A stretch of 64,000 bases of DNA from Strix aluco (Eukaryota > Chordata > Aves > Strigiformes > Strigidae). The stretch lies in assembly GCF_031877795.1 (NCBI RefSeq), contig NC_133935.1, forward strand, positions 49,189,330 through 49,253,329, in the 5' to 3' direction. How positions within the stretch are numbered: the stretch's first letter is position 1; each line of letters opens with the position of its first letter. A program made the translations under genes and the position numbers. This document shows, in pieces, positions 51,801 through 60,800 of this stretch. The notes beneath the pieces are model-generated. The model did not search any database, was not told where the DNA came from, and was given only the letters and a program-made list of their open reading frames with translations.

Positions 51801-54800
51801 GAATGAGGAGACTGCAAGTGAAGGATGGGTGTTCTGCTTTATCAGGCAGGATCCTTTTTGGGTTGTGTTTGAGAGAGGTAGGAAGTACATATATGTGGCA
51901 TTTAATTAGAGCATATGAGATACCAAGAAATTCCCACACTGTAGATATGCGTTTTGGATGTGTGTGACTTTTCCCTGGAGGTTTTCTTGCTGACAAGGGA
52001 ATTGCAGAAGAAACTAGAAAGGAGTCACTTGGGTGTAAACATGATGAATTAAAAAAAAAAGAATTATTAGGACTTTTAGGGCCTTCTAAATGAAGGAGTT
52101 GTGCTGGGTAGCTGGAAGAGCCAAATTAATTTTAAGACTGTAGTAATGGCTGTTTTATTGATGACAAATGTGCTTAGATTACATACGGATTTTTATGTAT
52201 GCATACCTACATTAGATCTTAGTTTGAGTTCATGTAGAAGAGACTTTTATAATTGGAATTACCTGAATTTCTCCTCTCGCTCTTAGACTTTAAATCACAT
52301 GCCTGTGAGCATACATCATGGTTTAACCTCTGTAGGCAGCTGAGCCCCACACAGCTGCTCATTCACTCCTCCCCAGTGGGATGGGGGGATTGGGGAGAGA
52401 AACAGAAGGGTGAAAGTGAGAAAAGGGTGAAAGTGAGAAAACTTGTGAGCTGGGATAAGGACAGTTTAATAGGTAAAGCAAAAGTTGCGCACACAAGCAA
52501 AGGAAGGAATTCATTCACTGCTTCCCATCGGCAGGCAGGTGTTCAGCCATCTCCAGGAAAGCAGGGCTCTGTCATGCGTAATGGTTACTTGGGAAGACAA
52601 ACACCATCACACTGAGTGTCCTCCCCTTCCTCCTTCTTCCCCCACCTTCATACGCTGAGCATGACATCATATGGTCTGGGATATCCCTCTGGTCAGTTGG
52701 GGTCAGCTGTCCCGGCTGTGTCTCCTCCCAACTCCTTGTACACCCCCAGCCTGCTCACTGGTGGGGTGGGGTGAGAGGCAGAAAAGGCCTTGACTCTGTG
52801 TGAGCACCGTTTGGCAATTGAAACACCAGTGTGCTATCAACAGTTTTCAGCACAAATCCAAAACATAGCCCCATACAAGCTACTCTGAAGAAATCTAACT
52901 CTATCCCAGCCAAAGCCAGTACAGCATATCAAACTGGTTTTGTTCATAAAGCGTAACAGTGAGCTTGTGTAAATGGGATACTGTGTGGGATTTTTTCTAT
53001 ATAGAGTTCTTCTAATTTGCTATTGCCTTGTTAATATTTCCATATATATCATTGAGGGTTATAACTCTTCAACAGGAAGTTTTTTGTGGGTGTAGCAAAA
53101 ACGAAGAGCAATATTAAAGCTTGGAATTTTCTGGTCTTCAGGACAGGTTGGTAGAAAACCAGTGTTAATTCTTTAAACCTCTGTTAACACAAAAATAAAA
53201 ATCCTGATAGACCTTGTCCTTGGCCAGGCCTTTTTTTTTTTTTTTCCCCCCCCCACATCCATCAATATTTTTGTTTTAAGAACTACAGCGTGGGATCCAG
53301 CATGGCTAAAATAGTAGGACTGAATAAAATACTTCATTCACGGTTGAGACGTAAGAAAGAATCTAGCCATTTGACAAATATGTTAAGAGCAGATTAATGA
53401 AAGTATGCAAAACTTGGAAAAAGTGTCAAGTGCATCAGTTTTATTGTAAAGCAACAAAGGTACTTTGGCCATTTACAGTATAGACTGCCCAAGTCCTTTT
53501 GGTTTCTACATGGTTATTCCATACCTGTTCCCATACTAATACACTGACATGAAGAGAAATGTTCTTCAAAGCTGTATCTAATTTCTGCCTCTGATGGGTA
53601 CATCTTTTGTGTAAGTGATTATATGATAAACTCTGACTGATTCAGTCTAGTTTCTCCCTTAGTTGGGACTGCACATGGTTAAGTTTGGGTCCAGAGCAGA
53701 CTTTCTGAAGTTCTGAGCCCAAACACGCGAAGACTGTAATAGAATCCTGGTATGACCGTAGTGATTACTTTTAGACTGCTACTCTACAATATATTATTAA
53801 GGGTTGCTCTTCAGCAGTCAAATGAAAAAATCTCTTTGAATTATGCTTTTGAAAAATTAATACGGGCAATTCATAATCGCAGTAGGGCTCTGAGCCCTGT
53901 GTCCTGCTGAGATAATGCTGCCCGCTGCGTCACTGAAGGAGGCAGTTGCCATTTGTACTTCTTCACAATTCACTGGAGACATAGTATTCTTCCTCCCCCT
54001 GCAGTGTCCTGTTGCTCTGGATTTATATTCCTTCTGTTGCAGCTGTCATAATTAATTTTTCATTCTTCTACTTAAAGTGAATAATCCAGTAGATCACTTA
54101 CGCCTCAAAGTTTAAACTCTCCTCTTAAAATGACAAGTATATATTTTTAATGGGCTATTCTTTGGAAGTTTAGTGAGTCAGATTGTGGGATCTTAGCTGG
54201 TGTGGGCTAAGCGGATTTCCATCTGCTGCATCCACTTACTTTTAGTGGGTTTAGCGGAATTTGGCCCACTTAACTCTGTTCCTTGCAGGAAGAACGATGC
54301 GAAGTCTGGTATGAAATAAGAATAAATAAGAAAAGCTATGAAAATATGCTGATATGCTGGAGGAAGTGTCAGTATTACTTTTCTGCTCTTTGGCAAAATA
54401 CTTATTTCCTGTGAACCACTTTTTAGTGGGCCAGAATTCACACAACAATATAACAAAGTTATTTTTGATAATTTAAACATAGAAGTTTTGTTGCTGCTTT
54501 TTCTTCCTGCACTTTGTGTTTGGGTGAAGGACACATGACAGTGTGAGTGTTGAAATAGTTTTAACCATAAAAATGATCGTGTAAGGTCAGCAGTATAATG
54601 TCAAAAATGATAGTGTAAGGTCAGTGGCATAATGTCTAAATAGAGGACTTACACTTTTTTTAAAGACTAAACCTGACATCTCATTCTTACAGTTACTGAT
54701 AGCCTAGAAGGAATGATTTTGATGTTATGTCTTACATACAATAGCACCAAGAGTTGTCATGTAATCATCAGCTCCTCACTGAGATAAGATTAATGTAGCT

Positions 54801-57800
54801 AGAGACAATTGCAGTGTTCACAGCATACAAACTCAGTATTACACATGCACATAGATCTGTTGGCTTCAAATAATCATGAATCAGTGTATCATGAATGTAT
54901 TTTTGAGTGTTAAGACTTAGAAATCTAAATTAATTTCCTCAAGGTTGGTAAAAACTGCTGAAATACCAGTGCTGATATATTAGTTTTAGAGCTTTTTATT
55001 GCATCTCAGGGAGGCAGCATAGAGCTATGTTGACAGGATTTTAGTATTTAATTTCTTTCTTAGGCTGAAATAAACTTACTAGGGTGATAATAACAATACA
55101 GTGTTGAGAGAAAAATAAGAAATTTTAAAATAATTCTGTATTCCTCTCCTTAGGCATCTCAGAACACCCTAAATTCCATGTGGTATATGGAGGTTGGTTG
55201 CATTGAAGTTCCAGTTTCTCTGTTTGGAGCACTGTGTCTGGGTGCTGATAGAAAAACTAGAATCCAGCACTAAACTTATTAATAGTTGCTGCATAACTTT
55301 TTGTGCTCATTGAATGAGTAATTGACAATTTTGCTTTGGCTTCATGACTCAGACATGCTTACTAAATATACACTTCTGTTATTTTTGCTTGCTTTTTGTT
55401 GCATTTATTGCAGCATGCAATGTTTGTGCTATGGGTGGCCCTGTATTATGAGTAACTTGCCTTTCTCCTTTAGCTGCCATTAGCTAATGCAAATACGTTA
55501 TAATATAGCCTCTTAGTGAACTTTAAACAGACATGTAACGTATGAAACCTTGACGTGCAGGTGAGAGAACTTCGAGAAAGAGCAAAAGCTTACAGGCAAC
55601 GAGTAGAGGGAACACACTTCTCTCGAGACCATCTCAATCAGATCTTGTCAGATAATAATAGTCTTTGGGATGTGTCCTCAAATTCCAGTTCAGAAGAAGG
55701 CATCAGCAACAACATCAGAGCGCTAGATCTTGCTGGGTAAGATTGTAATTCCTGCCTATTATTCTGTAGCTTTGAAACAGAGCAAAATAACTGAATATAG
55801 ACTTAGCATAGCTGTGAGATCTTGGATGCTTTGACTGTATTCAAGATGTGATTGGACAGGGTGCTAGGTAACGTCATCTAGGCTCCTTTTCCCCAAGACA
55901 CGTTGGACCAGATCATCTTTTGAAGACCCTTCCAACCTGGGCTGTTCTACCTTTCTGTGATATGTAAATTCTCTAGAACAGATCAGAGTATTTACCTTCT
56001 CACAGATAGATCAGTTGATCTGTGCTCAAATTGAAAATGAGGCACAGTCCAGTCTTCTGAAAGAAGAGAAAGTTACTTGTTTATAATTCTCCACAAATGT
56101 GTATTTAGTGCAGCAACCTTAGTCTCATCAAGTCTGGAGGAATTTTGCACTGAGTCATACTGAAGTAATATTCTTCTTTCCACTGGAATGATATGAAATA
56201 TGTTTTGCCTACTCAGGTGTTAACAATGTTCTTGTCAGGATTAATTAATCATGGTTGAGTCTTAGACACTGTTTAGTACTGAGATGAAGACTTAGAAACT
56301 GGAATGGTGTACATCCATTTTCTTCTTTCTTTGAAGGCCATCAGAATTGGCAGATATTAAATCCCTTGCTAGGAAAATTCAGAATTAGTATTTTAGTAAA
56401 ATGTACAGACAGCTATTGCTAAAGCAAGGAGGAAAAAAAAAAGCCATTTGTGTCTCTTCTGAGATCTGATATTTAAAAACAGCGCCTTTTTCTGCAGTCC
56501 ACTTAGACTGCTGTATGCACACTACTTGTCTTGTGTGTGTGAGAGGGATCTACCCATTTGCATGACTGTAGCTCTAATAAGGGTTGGGGGGTGACATGTA
56601 AAAGAGTATTTATTACACTATAATGTGTGATACTAAGTATGGTGTAAATTTTTGGTTTACTAGTTTGATTTTTGTCTAGGATATACAGAACCTCTAACTG
56701 ATCTCATTTTTGTGCACTGGGCTAATTTACACTGATTTCTGTGAGCAATTGAGAGTTTAAGACTTTCAAAAGTTGTGCCTAAAGAGGAGTCTAAACTGCT
56801 TGACTCACAAAATTGTGCCATCAGACATTGTCTATGCATGGAACTAGTTATTTTTTGAGTACTTCTGATAATATAACTTGTTAAATTGGAAATGGAGCCC
56901 TAATTTTACATTCTGGTTTTGGGAATGATAATCCAGAAAGAGTTTTCATAGAATATAGTTTGAAACGGGGTTGTGCTTAAACATCAGTTAAAACTTCAGT
57001 GGAAATAAAACCATTCATCATGTCAACTGTACCATTTTTTAATATCTGAGCTGTACTTTTGTCAAAGGACTGAACTGGGTGAATGTGCTCTACATAGACA
57101 CGTGTATATCATCCAAATCAATACTATGAAACACTGCTTTCTTTGTTACCTAGAGTTTCTGAAAAAGACACTGCACCAAGCCTGAAAATGCTGCAGCAAC
57201 CTGACTCCAGAGAACAGCCACAGCAGGACAGCACTGAGAAGAAAGACATGTCAGATGCTTTAACTGTTCCAGTCAAAAGGCGTTTAGTTTGGGGTGAACA
57301 AGAAGGTACTGAAGAAGGGGAGAATTGGCAGTCAACAGAAGAGAAAGAGAACCAAGATGAACAGACTGCAGTTGTGGCTCAGCAGTTAGAAGAAAACAAT
57401 AAGGATGCCAATGAAGATAAGAAAATTGAAGGGTAAAACTGAACATTTTTGTGGTGTATATATATAATTTTTTTCCTCAACCATCTTGGAAATTTGTAGG
57501 TTAACTAATTCTTGTTTTTAAATCAGCTTCACTTAAGAGGGTGTGTTAGTGTGTGTTAGTGTGACACGACTTTTGTTTTTAACAGTATGGTAAGGAATGA
57601 GAAAGTTCAAGACATTGAGCTGGTTGATGGAAGTGGATCTATCATTAAGAATACTGGATTTCTAACTTGCAAGACAGAAGTTTGTAGAAGCATGAACAAT
57701 TCTGATGTTTTTTTCCAAAACTTTAAAATTTGCAGTACGGGCCTCTCTGAACAAACTGTTCATTACACAGCAGCCAAGTGTAGTGAAAGTTAAAGCTCAC

Positions 57801-60800
57801 CATTTGCTTCAAATAGACAGCATAGGATTGATAGGACTGAAAGGATAGAATACCTGTTAATCTTGTGCTTAAGCATCTCAGGTGCCCTCTAAGCTCAAAC
57901 CACAACACTAGCATCCAGTAATCACCAGTGATTATGTTACCGAGCACAGGTGGGAAAAAGGTGGAGGGGTATTTAGAAATAATGAGTGGTCAGTTCAGTA
58001 TGTGCATAGTACAGTGCATAGTACTGTATTCGACAGTTGAAAGATCCAAATTGTATCTAGTTACAGAAGTCTTTGGCTTTTTACCATGCAAGTTTTGCAT
58101 ACTTTTTTGGTAGAACAGTATTTTTATTTCATAGATATTTAAATCTGAATAACTTTGGCCCTTATTACCGTACCATCTAAGCATTTTGTATTCCTCATTG
58201 AGTTTTATCTTTAGTGTTGCAGCACAAATCCAAGGTAAGGAACTGTAATTGTCTCATTTAGGGATAATACCCTGTATGCAAAATCCAGGCAAAGAAAGGT
58301 TGAGATGCTAGACTCAACTAGAAATGAAATGCAGACTTTCAAAACTGCCATCCTGGAAACCTTCTTAAGTTTCTATCTAATTGTGAAGATTATCTAGTTC
58401 GTGTATATGTCTCTGATTGACATTGAAGATTTTCTGTCATCCTGCAGTGTGGCTGTGTGTGTGCTGAGATCTGCTCTGGACTTGGCCATGCAGAGCACCT
58501 TAACACTTGCATGTTACCTAAGCCTGCTCAAGAGCTAGAAATGAGGCTTTTTTTGCCTAGATGTCCTCAGAGTGTGTCTAGCATGCACTGGTAGGATCAG
58601 GTTCCTTGCAGAGTGGGTATACAGCCACCTCCTTTTGAAATGCATCTGGAGGAAGAAGACAGAAGTGGTAGTGCTGATTTATTTAAGAACCTGGGGGCTA
58701 GAGTGGTTACATAAATGTGGGATACTTGGTTTCGGTTCCACCACATTGACTGAAAAGAGTCAAACCCACATTCCCACCTCTAAGGTGGCAACCAGGTTCA
58801 AAGTTTTTCTGGGCAAGTACTCCTTCCAGCCCTCCTTTTGAGTTTCTGCTACTGTGCAGCAATACGTTCAAGGTTTATTGGGAGAGAAGAAGCCTGAATT
58901 TGCAGCATGAGGCTGTTTCTGTATTTTATCCAGTTATAGAAAAAAAATATATAAAATACGGAAACTGAGGCTCGAGGGCTGGAATCCTGAAGTGCCCACT
59001 GCAAGCAGATATTTTAGCTACAGGCTGTTGGTGTTTTATGGCTCTAACTGTCTTGCCTTGGGCTTCATTATAGGAATGTATTAGAAGCAAAATGCTTGAG
59101 TGCAAGACTCCTGAGTCCTTAGCTAATCCTTTAATCATATTCATTTTTTTGCAGTGAGAATGCCTTAGGATTGAATTCTTCTGCAGCTGTGTCAGATTCT
59201 TCTTCTGTATCCTCAAGGACAGGCGGCAGGCTTCCTACTCCGAAGCTGAGAGCACTTGGTGGAGCTCAGAGGACTCATCATGATCTCACTACTCCAGCTG
59301 TTGGTAAAAAGGCTTTTAAATGCAAAGCAGTATTTCAAGAACTAAAGAAAAAAAAAAAGACATGTATGAATTAACTTACTAGGTTATTTAAGGTAATAAA
59401 GCATTTTTCATCTTTTCTACTACAATAGGAGGTGCGGTTCTAGTGTCTCCTCCTAAATTCAAGTCTTCGTCTTCACAGCAGAGAACACGAGCTTTAGGAA
59501 CAGACCCTTCTTCAGCGAAGCAAGGTGCAAGAGAAGCTTCAAAAAGAAGGTCCTTCCGGGTGAGCCAGAAAAGAGACTTACCATTATGCATTTTAGGAAT
59601 GTGCTATTAAAGTATTTGTGAATAATTTATTTAATGAATTTTTTTCTTGAGTTGTCATTTGCTATTCTAAAATTCTCATAATCTGTGACTAAAAAAGGCT
59701 GAATAAATAATTTTTTGGGGGGTTATTAAGGAAAAGGGTTGAGATTGTTGGAGTGAGGTTGGATGAGCTTCATTTTGGCTTTGCCTGCTAAATGCACAGG
59801 ATCCATTTCTAAAAAAAAAAAAAAATTGCTATCAGTAGTTGTTGATTTCCCCTTAACGTTACTGTAGCTTGCCACAGACATAGGGCACAGCTCCATATTC
59901 TGTGACTTGAAAGGAATTCAAGAAGGAAAGGTTGGGTGCCTATGTACAAGATAGGTACATGTGTCATAATAGTTTCATTCTCCCTTTACTTTTGTGTTTC
60001 TTTTACTTTGCAGCTTGCATAGTTACTAAAAGAGCAATAGAAACATTTAGGAGTTGTTTAACTGCCTTCCTCTCAAAATTGTGGGTTTTTTTGTCAAGTT
60101 GTGCATAGTCTGTGTTCTACAAAGACATCTTCTGTAGTAAATTCTGTAGTAGACGCAGACACAATTGCATGAGAAATTGGTTATGTTGGTTTAAAATCTA
60201 GGAATACTGTTTTTTGCTCTGAAGAAAATAAGCTTTTGGTTTGACCTGACTAGATTACTTTCAGACTATCTTAAACACTTGTTATTAGGAATAGATTTTC
60301 TTTAAGCTGTCTCACAAGCTTGAAATACTTATTCTTCCAGTACCCTCATGAGAAGTGTAACAGTGTAAAGGCAACATTTGCTGCATATGTGAGGATCTGT
60401 ACTGGAAGGCTGTATATGAGATGTTGGGGTTTTGTGGTTTTCTTTTGATTTTTTTTTTTTCTTTCTTCTTTCTATTGTGTTTTAGCCTGATGTGGAAGTG
60501 GAAGCTGTTTCACTCCTTACCTCTCCACCTGCTGGGCTGGGAACTTTGGATCCTCTGCCACTTAGGCAGGATGAGCGGCTTCCTAACAGTGTTTCTGATG
60601 AGCAAGTTCCTCTTGCTTCAGCTGATCGAGAGCGTTCCTCTACACCTCCTGTGCTGAAGTCAGCCAAAAGCTGCTCTATACCTGGCTGGAGTCCCTCTCG
60701 TCGTATTCAAGGGACTCTCAAGGATCCGGAATTCCAGCATAATGGTGAGTTTTGTGTATTAACTGGCTGTGTTAGAGTGCTGCAGGATGGAAGTGGCTAC

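Larger units (their letters stand above)
50260..55560 (+). other. MDM1: MDM1 intron 7 (5.3 kb)
   Basis: The longest complete intron here. It contains an antisense solo LTR (52314-52923), a T15-C9 tract at 53231-53254, and a 34-bp tandem duplication at 54569-54636. No additional exon is needed, because exons 7 and 8 join in phase 0 exactly as PNQ-VRELRERA, like human PNQ-VKELREKA. Confidence 0.9.

Noticed and set aside
58005-58030. Palindrome-like 'agtacagtgcatagtact'
   Set aside because: The stem is only about 5 bp, which is expected by chance in 64 kb.
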